From Prevotella sp. ne3005 (GTDB taxonomy: Bacteria > Bacteroidota > Bacteroidia > Bacteroidales > Bacteroidaceae), in the NCBI RefSeq assembly GCF_900110085.1, contig NZ_FOCK01000002.1:389254-453253 (forward strand): a stretch of 64,000 nucleotides of DNA, written 5' to 3'. A program made the position numbers and the translations under genes. Under the pieces are notes generated by a model. The model had not been told where the DNA came from. It searched no databases and saw only the letters and a program-made list of their open reading frames with translations. Below, piece after piece: positions 9,880 to 19,295 of this stretch (position 1 is the first letter of the stretch; every line of letters starts with the position of its first letter).

Positions 9880-9887
9880 TATATTTG
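9880..9887 (+). promoter_or_regulatory. Promoter of the LruC-type lipoprotein gene
   Basis: TATATTTG fits TAnnTTTG; a TTG at 9859-9861 stands 18 bases upstream, near the usual -33 spacing. The start codon is at 9918. Confidence 0.65.
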
Positions 9888-9917
9888 CATAAATAATCAA
9901 TAAATATCAGGACACGT

Positions 9918-12008
9918 ATGAAGAAAATAATTGTAATTGCGGTTTTAGGATTAATTGTATCCAGCTGTTCAAAAGGCCTTGATGGTATGAAACCAGAGCC
10001 AACACCAACCCCAGAACCAACCCCAACAACGAAGGTTCCAAATTCGTTTGATTTCTCAACAGTTCAAAAGGTAAAACTCAATGTCGACTATTCTGCATTT
10101 AAGACTTACGGGCCGGTTTTCTTCGGTGTTTATGCCCAGAATCCATTCATAACAGTTGATGATGCCCCCGAAGATCAGTGGAATGAGGCTGTTGCTCCTT
10201 TATTTGAGGATTATACAGAGGCAAATGGTAAGTATAGTGCAACTATAGAGTTGCCCACTTATGCCCAGCATCTGTATATTGCGACGGGCAATTTCTTTAC
10301 GGGAATGCTCCTGATGGAGGCCGATGTACAGAACGGAACTGCATCTGTGGTTGCCGAAAAAGTAACTGTTGCCTCAACCCGTGCAGCAACCCGTGCGGAG
10401 GGACCAGGCGAGTCGACAGATGATATAGCAAAACTAAAAATGGGCCTCAAGACTGATGGCAAGACGAGGATCTATCAGGAATGGAAGAACTGGCTTGGTA
10501 CATGGAACTCGGCTTCAGGTTATCCTGACTATATGCTTGATAAGACAACTGCAGACCCCAAACTGGTTATCAGTGAATCGGAATTGGAAGGTCTTTATGC
10601 CGCAGTGGGTACAGCATTTGTATCAGGTAGTGCCATGAATAAGGAGTATTGCTCATCTCCAGACCTGTTGCTTGAGAATGATTCTGAGGTTACATTTACC
10701 CTCCTTGGCGGTAGTACATGTTGGAACTCTTCATTGGGTTACTATTATTATACAGATGATAATAAGCCGACAAAACCTGAGGATATTAATATCATCATGG
10801 TGTTCCCGAATACCCAGGATGGTCAGTGGGCAAGAGCGATAGAGAGAAAGTTGGAATCTTATCAAGGAAATATAGGCGTAAACCGTGGTGACGTGGTTCA
10901 GCTGATGTATTATCCTAATATTGCCAACGATGACAAGACGGGTGCAACCAAGACATTCCCTAAAGGAACAAGAATCGGTTTCATTTTGAGAACCCAGGGA
11001 TGGGGCAAGCAGGGTAATGCCTATTGTATCAGATGTCAAGGACCTAAATATTGGTCCAATAAGTATAATACATGGTGTGCTACCACAGATGGCTTGTCGT
11101 ACTCTAGTGATGGCGGAAAATTCCCCAATCCTAATGGGGAAAGCCGTGGTGCCAAGTTCAGCTACAAGACAGCTGATGGTCAGACCTACACAATCGTGTC
11201 GTTTGAGGATGCCAACGACGACCAGGATTTTGATGACTTGATTTTTGCGCTTAAGCCGGTGGGAGTATTTGCTCCATTGCCAGAGATAGAACACAAGAAA
11301 TCTTCAACCAATGGCGTATATGCTTTCGAGGATCTATGGCCAAAGGCTGGTGACTATGACCTCAACGACGCTCTGGTAAACGTGAAGCACGAGAAAGAGT
11401 TTAATGAAAACGGAAAAATCATCAAGGAGACATTCTATCTTACCACCTATCAGAACTATGTTACTTTGACCAGTGGTTTGGCTCTTACTTTGAATACGAA
11501 GAAAAATCCTAAGTCGATAGTGATGAAGAAAATGGCCAAAGGCTCAACGGTGGCAGAGGAGGTCTCGTTTACTAAGGATGGTAATGATGTGTATTATCTG
11601 ACGTCAGACGTCAAGGGTGAACTTGGAACCACATATATCCTTGAACTAACGTATCAGAGTCCATTGGGCTCGTCTGCTGATATGGCATCAGTAAAGCCTT
11701 TCATCTATCGTTCTGAAGGCGAAAAGAACTGGGAGGTACACATCCCAATGGAAGCTCCAACTGCAAAGATGAATACCAGTTATTTTGGTACAGAAGATGA
11801 CTGTTCTGACCCAAGTAAGGGATTGTATTTCGTTCGCGAGGGCAATTATCCATTTGCATTCTACATGCATGGTGTAAATATCAGTGTATTTGAAAATACC
11901 ATCCTGAAGCGCGAAAACGAAAGCAAACGCATCGATGAGTTATTCCCGGGCTTCCTGGAGTGGTCAACTTCAGGTGGTACAACGAATCAGGATTGGTATA
12001 TCAAATAA
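9918..12008 (+). CDS. LruC/DUF4842-type surface lipoprotein
   Basis: 696 residues. A lipoprotein signal ends IVSSC with the lipid Cys at 17, followed by a Pro/Thr repeat linker (EPTPTPEPTPT). The middle is unassigned; near 430-446 is FEDANDDQDFDDLIFAL and near 470-486 AFEDLWPKAGDYDLND, the acidic, probably Ca-binding pair of motifs that marks LruC-domain/DUF4842 proteins in Bacteroidetes. Likely attached to the outer membrane; biological role unknown. Codons here are much richer in A/T at third position than in uvrA next door, suggesting different ancestry or expression. Single gene with its own promoter (9880) and terminator (12101). Confidence 0.75.
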   Translation: MKKIIVIAVLGLIVSSCSKGLDGMKPEPTPTPEPTPTTKVPNSFDFSTVQKVKLNVDYSAFKTYGPVFFGVYAQNPFITVDDAPEDQWNEAVAPLFEDYTEANGKYSATIELPTYAQHLYIATGNFFTGMLLMEADVQNGTASVVAEKVTVASTRAATRAEGPGESTDDIAKLKMGLKTDGKTRIYQEWKNWLGTWNSASGYPDYMLDKTTADPKLVISESELEGLYAAVGTAFVSGSAMNKEYCSSPDLLLENDSEVTFTLLGGSTCWNSSLGYYYYTDDNKPTKPEDINIIMVFPNTQDGQWARAIERKLESYQGNIGVNRGDVVQLMYYPNIANDDKTGATKTFPKGTRIGFILRTQGWGKQGNAYCIRCQGPKYWSNKYNTWCATTDGLSYSSDGGKFPNPNGESRGAKFSYKTADGQTYTIVSFEDANDDQDFDDLIFALKPVGVFAPLPEIEHKKSSTNGVYAFEDLWPKAGDYDLNDALVNVKHEKEFNENGKIIKETFYLTTYQNYVTLTSGLALTLNTKKNPKSIVMKKMAKGSTVAEEVSFTKDGNDVYYLTSDVKGELGTTYILELTYQSPLGSSADMASVKPFIYRSEGEKNWEVHIPMEAPTAKMNTSYFGTEDDCSDPSKGLYFVREGNYPFAFYMHGVNISVFENTILKRENESKRIDELFPGFLEWSTSGGTTNQDWYIK

Positions 12009-12100
12009 TCAAATAGGGAATAATTGAATTTAAAGTGTGTGGCTCAAAGACAGAAAACGTGACACGCGACTTTGAGACATTAAGCACCGACCAACATGAA

Positions 12101-12132
12101 GGCTCACCCACTCTACGAAGAGTGAGGGAGCC
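12101..12132. terminator. Hairpin terminator, bidirectional
   Basis: Arms GGCTCACCCACTC and GAGTGAGGGAGCC around a short loop, followed by TTTCCTTTT. It can end the LruC gene (plus) and the hypothetical gene ending at 12153 (minus). A close copy lies at 12849-12876. Confidence 0.75.
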
Positions 12133-12152
12133 TTTCCTTTTGAGGGAGTTAG

Positions 12153-12527
12153 TTATTGTTTTTTCTCAAACTTGTGGAGAGCATCGATGATTTGCTGGCG
12201 CTTTTCACTGGGGATGCTGACCAGACGGAGGGTTGTCTTTTTATTCAGACAATAGGTGTTACCTTTCTGGTTGTATTCTACATGAAAGACGAATTCGCCA
12301 GGTTTGCGCTCTGTGATGATTCCTTGTTCATCCATCAACACAAAACCGTGCTTAAAGTCTGATTCCTTTTTACCATTTTGTTTTTTTACATGCAGAGTAG
12401 TTATTATTGACAAACGGGCTCGTAATACGGGCGTTTTAGTCAGCAACTTGTCTGACGGCTTCAAATACACGATTTTGGGGCCATTATGATAACCGCCTGA
12501 TTCATTGATAGTTACGTTTATATGCAA
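12153..12527 (-). CDS. Hypothetical protein, start uncertain
   Basis: I do not recognise this 124-residue product. It is polar with beta-strand-like stretches (HINVTINESGGYHNGPKIVY, GEFVFHVEYNQKGNTYCL) and a Lys-rich C-terminus (ALHKFEKKQ); no signal peptide or membrane segment. The only available start in frame after the upstream TGA is a TTG at 12527, in a T-rich run. In another frame, an ATG at about 12572 reads MGERLYFDDLKV and then stops at the run, so the gene may have lost its true 5' end through a frameshift. The terminator hairpin at 12101 lies just beyond its stop. Confidence 0.45.
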   Translation of the reverse strand: MHINVTINESGGYHNGPKIVYLKPSDKLLTKTPVLRARLSIITTLHVKKQNGKKESDFKHGFVLMDEQGIITERKPGEFVFHVEYNQKGNTYCLNKKTTLRLVSIPSEKRQQIIDALHKFEKKQ

Positions 12528-12639
12528 AAAGAGGGGGTAACTTTTAGGTCGTCGAAATATAGTCTTTCACCCATCGAAACGGCATCTTTCGTTCATTCAG
12601 ATATAGTCTTTCACTATATAGGGAACGTTCGAACGAGTT

Positions 12640-12678
12640 GTTTAGACTATCTAAACACCTCAAAAGGATAGTCTAAAC
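12640..12678. repeat. 12-base perfect inverted repeat
   Basis: GTTTAGACTATC at 12640-12651 is the exact reverse complement of GATAGTCTAAAC at 12667-12678. The left arm also pairs with its own 3' flank (GTTTAGA/TCTAAAC, 12640-12656), so two alternative stems are possible. Confidence 0.6.
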
Positions 12679-12721
12679 TCATGGTTAGTCAGTATCTAAC
12701 CTCAAAAGAGCCTAAAAGTGC

Positions 12722-12766
12722 CTCTCAGTTTTCCTAGATTGAGCAAACTGAGAGACCTTTTTTTAG
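12722..12766. terminator. Hairpin terminator
   Basis: CTCTCAGTTT and AAACTGAGAG arms around about 13 bases, then ACC and seven T. Outer bases GTGCC and GGCAC extend the pairing across the T run. It faces the plus strand; no plus gene is seen directly before it. Confidence 0.65.
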
Positions 12767-12848
12767 GCACATATTCTTTACTTTTCCGAACCGTCGGGAG
12801 AGGTAATGGTTAAGCAATACTATCGACCGTCAGACATGAAAAAGACAA

Positions 12849-12876
12849 CTCCCCCACTCTGTGAAGAGTGAGGGAG
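12849..12876. terminator. Terminator of the nuo operon
   Basis: CTCCCCCACTC and GAGTGAGGGAG arms with a 6-base loop, T-rich on both sides, 26 bases beyond the nuoN stop. Nearly the same sequence as the hairpin at 12101. Confidence 0.75.
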
Positions 12877-12901
12877 CCTTTTTCTATTGAGGGGGTTAGC
12901 A

Positions 12902-14332
12902 TTACATTCCTGCAGCGGCAATCCACTCGTAGACGCAGCTGACGACACCGAAGAAGGCGATGCCAGCGGTGCAGATGGCCAGAGCCGTGCGAGTGTAGCA
13001 GTCGCTCTGGAAGGTGGGCAGCGGCGTGTCGGTCTTGGTGATGTACATGGCCTTCACAATGAGCAGGTAGTAGTATAAAGACACTACCGTATTGACCAAG
13101 GCAACAAACACCACGAAGTAAGCCATGGGCTCGCCGTTCTGGACACCTGCCATGAATACGAAGAACTTGGAGAACATACCTGCAAACGGAGGAATACCTG
13201 CCAGAGAGAACAATGCCAAGGTCATGAGGAACGAGAGCTTGGGATTGGTCTGGTAGAACCCGTTGTAAGCAGCCATGTCTGTACGGCCTCCGTTGTTCTG
13301 CTCCACCACGTTGATGACGGTGAAGACGGCCATATTGGCTACGATGTAGACAAGTACATAGTAGGTCAGCGACGCAATGCCGAGCTGAGAGTTGCCTACT
13401 ACAGCAAGCATGATGTAGCCCGCCTGTGAGATACTGGAAAATGCCATGAATCGCTTGAGCTCCGACTGACGGATGGCAAACAGGTTGGCCACCGTGATGG
13501 AGAGCACAATCACGATATAGAGCATGTAGTCCCAATACTCAACCATGGGGGCAAAAGTCTTCATGAGGATGATGCACAACGTAATAGCGGCAGCACCCTT
13601 AGAGATAACACTCAGATAGCCGGTAACAGGTGTAGGAGCTCCCTGATAGGTATCGGCCGTCCAGAAGTGGAAGGGCACGAGGGAGATCTTAAAGCCGAGA
13701 CCACTGAAGAAGAACACCAAGCCCATGATGGTCAGGGGCGATGCTGCAATCTTTGCGGCTACATCGTCGAAGTAAAGTGTACCAGTGGCTGCATAGATGA
13801 ACGAGATGCCAAACAGCATGACACCGCTGGAGAAGGTTGCCACAAGGATATACTTGGCAGCTCCCTCAGCGCTGTCGTTACGATCACGGTCGAAGGCCAC
13901 CATACAGGCCAAAGGCACTGAGGCGGTTTCGAGGCCAAGGAAGAACAGCAGGAAGTTGCCACTTGACATCATAATAAACATACCCAGCAGGGTGCTGATA
14001 ATCAGCATGTAGAACTCACCACGAAGCTTCTCAGCTCCCTTTTTGAGCCAAGGCTCAGCCATAATCAGCACGATGACAGAACCAAAAGCAAGAATAGTCT
14101 TCATGACATTCACAGCTGCTGAAGCCACATAGAGACCGCCAAAAGCCTCGGAGGGCTCAGAAAAGATTGCTATGCGGAATGGCAAGACGGCCATCAGAGC
14201 GACAGTAACAGCAAACAACACGTCGTGTTTCTTCTCGCTCTTATGCAGACAGAAGTCAGTGAAAAACACTACTATCAGGATGATCACGAGGTAGAACTCG
14301 GGAATCATATTTAAGAATTGTCCGTAATTCAT
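12902..14332 (-). CDS. nuoN: NADH-quinone oxidoreductase subunit N
   Basis: 476 residues, about 14 membrane segments; an antiporter-like, proton-pumping subunit of the membrane arm of respiratory complex I. Family motifs are visible, for example a membrane Lys in GLGFKISLVPFHFWTADTYQ and SSISQAGYIML. Last gene of the nuo operon: it follows nuoM after 20 bases and is ended by the hairpin at 12849. Length normal for the family. Confidence 0.95.
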   Translation of the reverse strand: MNYGQFLNMIPEFYLVIILIVVFFTDFCLHKSEKKHDVLFAVTVALMAVLPFRIAIFSEPSEAFGGLYVASAAVNVMKTILAFGSVIVLIMAEPWLKKGAEKLRGEFYMLIISTLLGMFIMMSSGNFLLFFLGLETASVPLACMVAFDRDRNDSAEGAAKYILVATFSSGVMLFGISFIYAATGTLYFDDVAAKIAASPLTIMGLVFFFSGLGFKISLVPFHFWTADTYQGAPTPVTGYLSVISKGAAAITLCIILMKTFAPMVEYWDYMLYIVIVLSITVANLFAIRQSELKRFMAFSSISQAGYIMLAVVGNSQLGIASLTYYVLVYIVANMAVFTVINVVEQNNGGRTDMAAYNGFYQTNPKLSFLMTLALFSLAGIPPFAGMFSKFFVFMAGVQNGEPMAYFVVFVALVNTVVSLYYYLLIVKAMYITKTDTPLPTFQSDCYTRTALAICTAGIAFFGVVSCVYEWIAAAGM

Positions 14333-14352
14333 ATCTTATATCCTCCTAACTT

Positions 14353-15873
14353 TTACATGACACCTATTGACTGAAGAATCGTACCTGCGGCGGGTGAGAT
14401 CATGTCGCTGAAGAAGAACGGCATGCAACCCAGACCAGCCACACAGAAGATAAGGCAGATTACTGCGACGCGCTCATCCCATGTAGCATCGGTGAGCTCG
14501 AGGAAGTGCTTGTTCTCAACCTCGCCATACAATATCTTACCAACCACACGCAGGATATAGACTGCCGTTACGACAATCGACGTACATGCAATGATGGTGG
14601 CCACCATGCGGAATGAAGCATTGGGATCGCCAAACTGCTCTGCTGCACCGAAAGAACCCACGAAGATGGTCATCTCAGCAATGAAACCAGAGAAACCTGG
14701 CAATCCAAGATTGGCAAGACCAGCAATCACATAACCCACAGCGAGGAAAGGCATGATCTTCATCAGACCAGCCAACTCACGGATGTCACGGGTATGGGTA
14801 CGACCATAGATCATACCGATCAGGGCAAAGAAGAGGGCCGTCATCAGACCGTGAGACAGCATCTGGAGCACAGCACCGGTAACTGCGGTCTGACTCATCA
14901 TCAGGAGAGCGAAGAGCACCAGACCGCAGTGAGACACTGAAGAGTAAGCATTGATATACTTCAGGTCGGTCTGTACACAGGCACTCAAAGCACCATAAAC
15001 CACAGAGATAGTGGTAAGGATGAGGAAGATCCAAGAGAGATCCTGGGCAGCCTCAGGCAACAGATACATGGCGACACGGAAGCAGCCATAACCTCCCAGC
15101 TTCATCAGCACACCAGCGTGCAACATGGACACGGCGGTAGGCGCTGAGGCGTGACCGTCGGGAGACCATGTATGGAACGGGAACAGGGCTCCCAGTACAC
15201 CGAAACCGATGAAGATGAAGGGGAAGAAAATGTTCTGTATCCAACTGGGGATAGCGTGGGCAGCAGCAATCGCAGTCAACTCGAAAGTGTAGGTGCCGCT
15301 ATACTGGCCGTTGAAATAGTAGATGCCCAACAGGCCGAGAATCAACAGGGCCGATCCTCCCATCAGCATCAGGGTCAGCTTCATGGCCGAGTACTCCTTA
15401 CGTCCTGAGCCCCAAACACCAATCAAGAGGTACATGGGAATCAGAGCCACCTCGTAGAACATGAACATGGTAAAGAGGTCGGTAGAGATAAAGAAGCCGA
15501 ACACACCCGTAGAAAGTAGGGTAAACCAGAGGAAATACTCCTTGGTGAGCGGCTTGAGCTGCCATGAGGCGAAGGTGCCTGTGAACACGATGATACTGGA
15601 GAGCAGCAACATCACTACCGATATACCGTCGACACCTACTGAATAGGCAATATTCAACGGCTTGAACCAGGGCACACTATAAGTGAGCAGCATCTCTGCC
15701 GTGTTACCGGAGGCGCGCTCCTGGACAAAATAGATGGTCAACCATATAGAGAGGGCCAGCAGACACGAAGCTCCCGTTACCATCACACCACGCACCTGAT
15801 TGAGATTCTTGGCAAGCCACAATCCCAACAGCATCAGGGCGGGAATCAATACGAAAACACTTAATATACTCAT
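14353..15873 (-). CDS. nuoM: NADH-quinone oxidoreductase subunit M
   Basis: 506 residues with about 14 membrane segments; second antiporter-like proton-pumping subunit of complex I. It shows FMFYEVALIPMYLLIGVWG (the membrane Glu region), FHTWSPDGHASAPTAVSMLHAG and YSSVSHCGLVLF, all typical of NuoM. It lies between nuoL (gap 4 bases) and nuoN (gap 20 bases). Confidence 0.96.
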   Translation of the reverse strand: MSILSVFVLIPALMLLGLWLAKNLNQVRGVMVTGASCLLALSIWLTIYFVQERASGNTAEMLLTYSVPWFKPLNIAYSVGVDGISVVMLLLSSIIVFTGTFASWQLKPLTKEYFLWFTLLSTGVFGFFISTDLFTMFMFYEVALIPMYLLIGVWGSGRKEYSAMKLTLMLMGGSALLILGLLGIYYFNGQYSGTYTFELTAIAAAHAIPSWIQNIFFPFIFIGFGVLGALFPFHTWSPDGHASAPTAVSMLHAGVLMKLGGYGCFRVAMYLLPEAAQDLSWIFLILTTISVVYGALSACVQTDLKYINAYSSVSHCGLVLFALLMMSQTAVTGAVLQMLSHGLMTALFFALIGMIYGRTHTRDIRELAGLMKIMPFLAVGYVIAGLANLGLPGFSGFIAEMTIFVGSFGAAEQFGDPNASFRMVATIIACTSIVVTAVYILRVVGKILYGEVENKHFLELTDATWDERVAVICLIFCVAGLGCMPFFFSDMISPAAGTILQSIGVM

Positions 15874-15877
15874 ATCT

Positions 15878-17869
15878 TTAGATGCATAAAAGGATTAATG
15901 TTAATGCTACCGTGCCGGTGAGGAACCAAACGGCATACTGACGAACATCGCCACTCTGCCAGGGACGGATACTCTCGCCAGCCTCATTAGCACCCCATGC
16001 CAGGAAGTTGAACGTGCCGTCAACAACGTGGCGGTCGAACCAGGCAATAGGCGTAGAGACGCAACGGAAGATAATACGGTGTGTGACATACTGCCAGATC
16101 TCATCCTGATAGAAACGCTTGTAAGCTGCACGATGCAGACGCGGGAACTGCTTGTACAGACGATCGGCAATGGGCTGGGTCTCACCCTTATAGATATAGG
16201 TGGCCAGGCAGATGCTCAGGATGGCTATCACTGTGGAAGTGGCAGCAATCTTTACATCGAAGTGGATGGTATAGTCGTAGCCACTGGCAGTGACGAAACT
16301 ACCAAACGAGCCACCCCAGCCAAGGAAGCCAGCGAGCGTCGTGTAGACACCCACACCCACCGTGATGACACTGAGTACAATAAGAGGAATGGTCATCGAG
16401 AGCGGAGCCTCATGCGGCGTATGATGTGCATGGGCCTCCACATTCTCCGTGCCCCAGAAGATACCGTAATAGAGACGGAACATGTAGAAGGCTGTCATGG
16501 CGGCAATACCCGTCATGATCCAGCCAACCACAGGACTATAGTGCATGCAGGCGGTAATGATCTCATCCTTTGAGCTGAAGCCCGAGAAGAAGGGGATACC
16601 GGCGATGGCCAAGCACGAGATAAGGAACGTGATATGGGTAACAGGCATGTACTTACGCAGTCCGCCCATAAGTGCCATCTCGTTAGAGTGTACAGCATGG
16701 ATGATGCATCCGGCACCAAGGAACAAACAAGCCTTGAACATGGCATGAGTGAACAGGTGGAACATACCAGCCATGAAACCGAGCTGTGCGTGATTGTCCC
16801 ACAGACTGTCATGACCAACAGTGCAGACGCCCAAAGCCACCATCATAAATGCAATCTGCGAGATGGTGGAGAAGGCGAGCACACGCTTGATATCACTTTG
16901 GGCACAAGCCACGGCAGCAGCATAGAAAGCGGTGAACACACCCACCCAGACCACAATGCTCAATGCCTCTGGAGCGTACTGGATCCAAAGGGGGAACATA
17001 CGGGCAATCTGGAACACACCAGCTACCACCATGGTAGCAGCGTGGATAAGTGCAGATACTGGCGTCGGACCCTCCATGGCATCAGGCAACCAGATGTGCA
17101 ACGGGAACATAGCACTCTTACCGGCACCACCAATGAACATCAGCACAAGAGCCGTGGGGACAATCAATCCGCCAGCGGTAATAGCCTTCAGCATATTGCC
17201 AGGGATAAACGGTGTCGTTCCCGCACCCATCACGATGTCCGCACCTCCATCGGAGAACCAGAAGCTGAACGAATCGGTGAAATAACCGAAGGTCAGGATA
17301 CCTATGAGGAAGAACATATCGGCAAAACGCGTCACGATAAAGGCCTTCTTTGAGGCGGCAATGGCGGGCTTCAAAGGATAGTAGAATCCAATGAGCAGGT
17401 ATGACGATACACCTACCAACTCCCAGAACATGTACATCTGGAAGATATTAGTGGCCAGAACCAAGCCCAGCATTGACATCGTGAAGAGAGAGAGGAAAGC
17501 GTAGTAACGCTGGAATCCCTTCTCGCCGTGCATATAGCCGAATGAGTAGATATGAACCATCAGGGATACCGTCGAGATGACTATCAGCATCATCACACTG
17601 ATAGGATCCAGCAGAATACCGAGATCGAAATGCAGATTGCCAAGAGGCAACCAAGTGAAGTTATAAGGAACATACGTCTGATAGACATCCTCCACACGGT
17701 CCAGTCCAAAATACTGGAAAGCAGTGAGGTATGAAAGTATCGTGACGATGCCCAGCGAGCAGGTGCCGATGAGTCCGGCCACCTTGTGCTGCATCTTCAT
17801 GCCAGCCAGTCCAAGAACGATGAACGACAGCAGCGGCAGAAGCATAATGAAAATAGTATATTCAAACAT
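15878..17869 (-). CDS. nuoL: NADH-quinone oxidoreductase subunit L
   Basis: 663 residues from the ATG at 17869 (MFEYTIF); a TTG nine bases upstream in frame is less likely. This is the largest antiporter-like subunit of complex I, with the long lateral helix at its C-terminus. Seen: FWELVGVSSYLLIGFYY, FPLHIWLPDAMEGPTPVSAL and FSTISQIAFMMVALG. A His-rich loop (EAHAHHTPHEAP) lies near residue 485. It starts 44 bases after nuoK, in a gap with a short direct repeat (CAATGTTCAATTTA). Confidence 0.96.
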   Translation of the reverse strand: MFEYTIFIMLLPLLSFIVLGLAGMKMQHKVAGLIGTCSLGIVTILSYLTAFQYFGLDRVEDVYQTYVPYNFTWLPLGNLHFDLGILLDPISVMMLIVISTVSLMVHIYSFGYMHGEKGFQRYYAFLSLFTMSMLGLVLATNIFQMYMFWELVGVSSYLLIGFYYPLKPAIAASKKAFIVTRFADMFFLIGILTFGYFTDSFSFWFSDGGADIVMGAGTTPFIPGNMLKAITAGGLIVPTALVLMFIGGAGKSAMFPLHIWLPDAMEGPTPVSALIHAATMVVAGVFQIARMFPLWIQYAPEALSIVVWVGVFTAFYAAAVACAQSDIKRVLAFSTISQIAFMMVALGVCTVGHDSLWDNHAQLGFMAGMFHLFTHAMFKACLFLGAGCIIHAVHSNEMALMGGLRKYMPVTHITFLISCLAIAGIPFFSGFSSKDEIITACMHYSPVVGWIMTGIAAMTAFYMFRLYYGIFWGTENVEAHAHHTPHEAPLSMTIPLIVLSVITVGVGVYTTLAGFLGWGGSFGSFVTASGYDYTIHFDVKIAATSTVIAILSICLATYIYKGETQPIADRLYKQFPRLHRAAYKRFYQDEIWQYVTHRIIFRCVSTPIAWFDRHVVDGTFNFLAWGANEAGESIRPWQSGDVRQYAVWFLTGTVALTLILLCI

Positions 17870-17913
17870 AATGATCAATTTTCAATGTTCAATTTACAAT
17901 GTTCAATTTACCA

Positions 17914-18222
17914 CTATCGTTTCATATTCTTGATAGCCTCAACGCTGTCGCTCTTGAATCGGCGATAGACATTGATAATAATAGCGATAGCAACTGCACT
18001 TTCGGCAGCAGCAACGCCAATCACAAAGAGCGTCATAAACATACCCTCCATACCGTTGGGATAGAGCAGACGGTTGATAGCGGCAAAGTTGATGTCAACT
18101 GCATTGAGCACCAACTCAACAGAGATGAGCATGGCAATCAGGTTACGACGGGTAACGAAGCCATAGACACCAATAAAGAACAACAGGGCACTAAGTGCGA
18201 AAAAACATTCAACGGGAATCAT
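17914..18222 (-). CDS. nuoK: NADH-quinone oxidoreductase subunit K
   Basis: 102 residues, three membrane segments, normal for NuoK of the complex I membrane arm. The conserved membrane Glu pair is in LISVELVLNAVDINF and AAAESAVAIAIIINVYR. Its ATG overlaps the nuoJ stop by four bases, so translation is coupled. Confidence 0.96.
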   Translation of the reverse strand: MIPVECFFALSALLFFIGVYGFVTRRNLIAMLISVELVLNAVDINFAAINRLLYPNGMEGMFMTLFVIGVAAAESAVAIAIIINVYRRFKSDSVEAIKNMKR

Positions 18223-18734
18223 GCCTTATCCTCCTTTCTTGCTACTACCAAGCCTCCGATGATACATGCCAGCAGGAATACTGAGATGAACTCGAAGGGT
18301 AATACATACTGATACTTCTCTGAACCAACCAGAGCCATACCGATTTCCTTCATCGGCACCTCTACGTTGGCAATCTCCTGAGTGATGAAACCCGTCTTGA
18401 CCAGAATCAGACTCACGACCACCAATCCGGCAAAGGCTGCCAGACCGCCAGCAATCATCTTACTAGACTTGACTCGCTCCTCAAGCCCCTGAAGGGTGCG
18501 CTTGCTCACCAACTGGATGGCGAACACATAAATCATCGTAACGCCTCCAGCATATACTGAGATCTGAGCGGCGCCCAGGAAGGTGTAGTCGAGCAGGAAA
18601 TAGATGCCTGCTACACCGAAGAGCACAAACAACATAAATGTTGCGGCTCGCATAATCTTCGTCGTGGTGACACACATCAGTGCTGAACCAATGATGAACA
18701 CCGCGAGAATGATAAACATAATTGTATTGCCCAT
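18219..18734 (-). CDS. nuoJ: NADH-quinone oxidoreductase subunit J
   Basis: 171 residues with five membrane segments; proton-translocation subunit of complex I. The motif ISVYAGGVTMIYVFAIQLV, with the pi-bulge helix region, is typical. It starts six bases after nuoI and overlaps nuoK. Confidence 0.94.
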   Translation of the reverse strand: MGNTIMFIILAVFIIGSALMCVTTTKIMRAATFMLFVLFGVAGIYFLLDYTFLGAAQISVYAGGVTMIYVFAIQLVSKRTLQGLEERVKSSKMIAGGLAAFAGLVVVSLILVKTGFITQEIANVEVPMKEIGMALVGSEKYQYVLPFEFISVFLLACIIGGLVVARKEDKA

Positions 18735-18740
18735 AACGCG

Positions 18741-19286
18741 TTACTTCGTTTTAGTGTTAAACTTACCGACCTCCCACGCTGCGCCTCCTTCAATCAAGTT
18801 AGGCAATGAACCGCCTTGGTAAACCTCCTGATTCAGATGGAGCACCAGCTTGCTGCGGTCGAACACAGCATTCTCGAAATCATTCGTAAACTCGATGGCG
18901 TCGAAGTTGCAGGCGTTCGTACAGAGCTGGCAGAACATGCAGTCACCCAGGTCGTACTGATAATCGTCGAGCACCTTCTTTTTCTTGCCCGTCTCAGGAT
19001 CCTCTGCCATGTGGGCAGTAATCTTGATGGTTCCATTAGGACAAGCCTTCTCGCACAATGTACAAGCCGTACACTTGTAGCTGCCATCCTCATTACGCTT
19101 GAAGGTCAAGCGACCACGGTGACGCTTTGCTACATGGAGTGTGGTCTTGCGGTTCTCGGGGTACTGCTCTGTTGACTTGTTGGTGAAGAAGTCCTTGAAG
19201 TATTCCTTCCAGGTGGTCTTCATACCTGTAGCCAAAGTCTTCAGGCCATGCCCGATTTCTCCGAAATATGTTTTATTATCTTCCAT
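18741..19286 (-). CDS. nuoI: NADH-quinone oxidoreductase subunit I
   Basis: 181 residues, a peripheral ferredoxin-like subunit carrying two [4Fe-4S] clusters (N6a/N6b) that pass electrons towards NuoB. The two Cys motifs are CTACTLCEKACP and CMFCQLCTNACN. An amphipathic N-terminus precedes them. It lies nine bases after nuoH. Without NuoEFG, the redox chain here would begin at this subunit or at an unknown electron-input partner. Confidence 0.96.
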   Translation of the reverse strand: MEDNKTYFGEIGHGLKTLATGMKTTWKEYFKDFFTNKSTEQYPENRKTTLHVAKRHRGRLTFKRNEDGSYKCTACTLCEKACPNGTIKITAHMAEDPETGKKKKVLDDYQYDLGDCMFCQLCTNACNFDAIEFTNDFENAVFDRSKLVLHLNQEVYQGGSLPNLIEGGAAWEVGKFNTKTK

Positions 19287-19295
19287 TGCTATACC

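Larger units (their letters stand above)
12528..12901. other. Gap with repeats and two hairpin terminators, no gene seen
   Basis: These 374 bases contain a repeated 14-mer ATATAGTCTTTCAC (12557-12570 and 12601-12614, period 44), a 12-base perfect inverted repeat GTTTAGACTATC / GATAGTCTAAAC (12640-12651, 12667-12678), palindromes around GAACGTTCGAAC (about 12623-12634), and terminators at 12725 and 12849. I see no credible reading frame or RNA gene. Confidence 0.6.
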
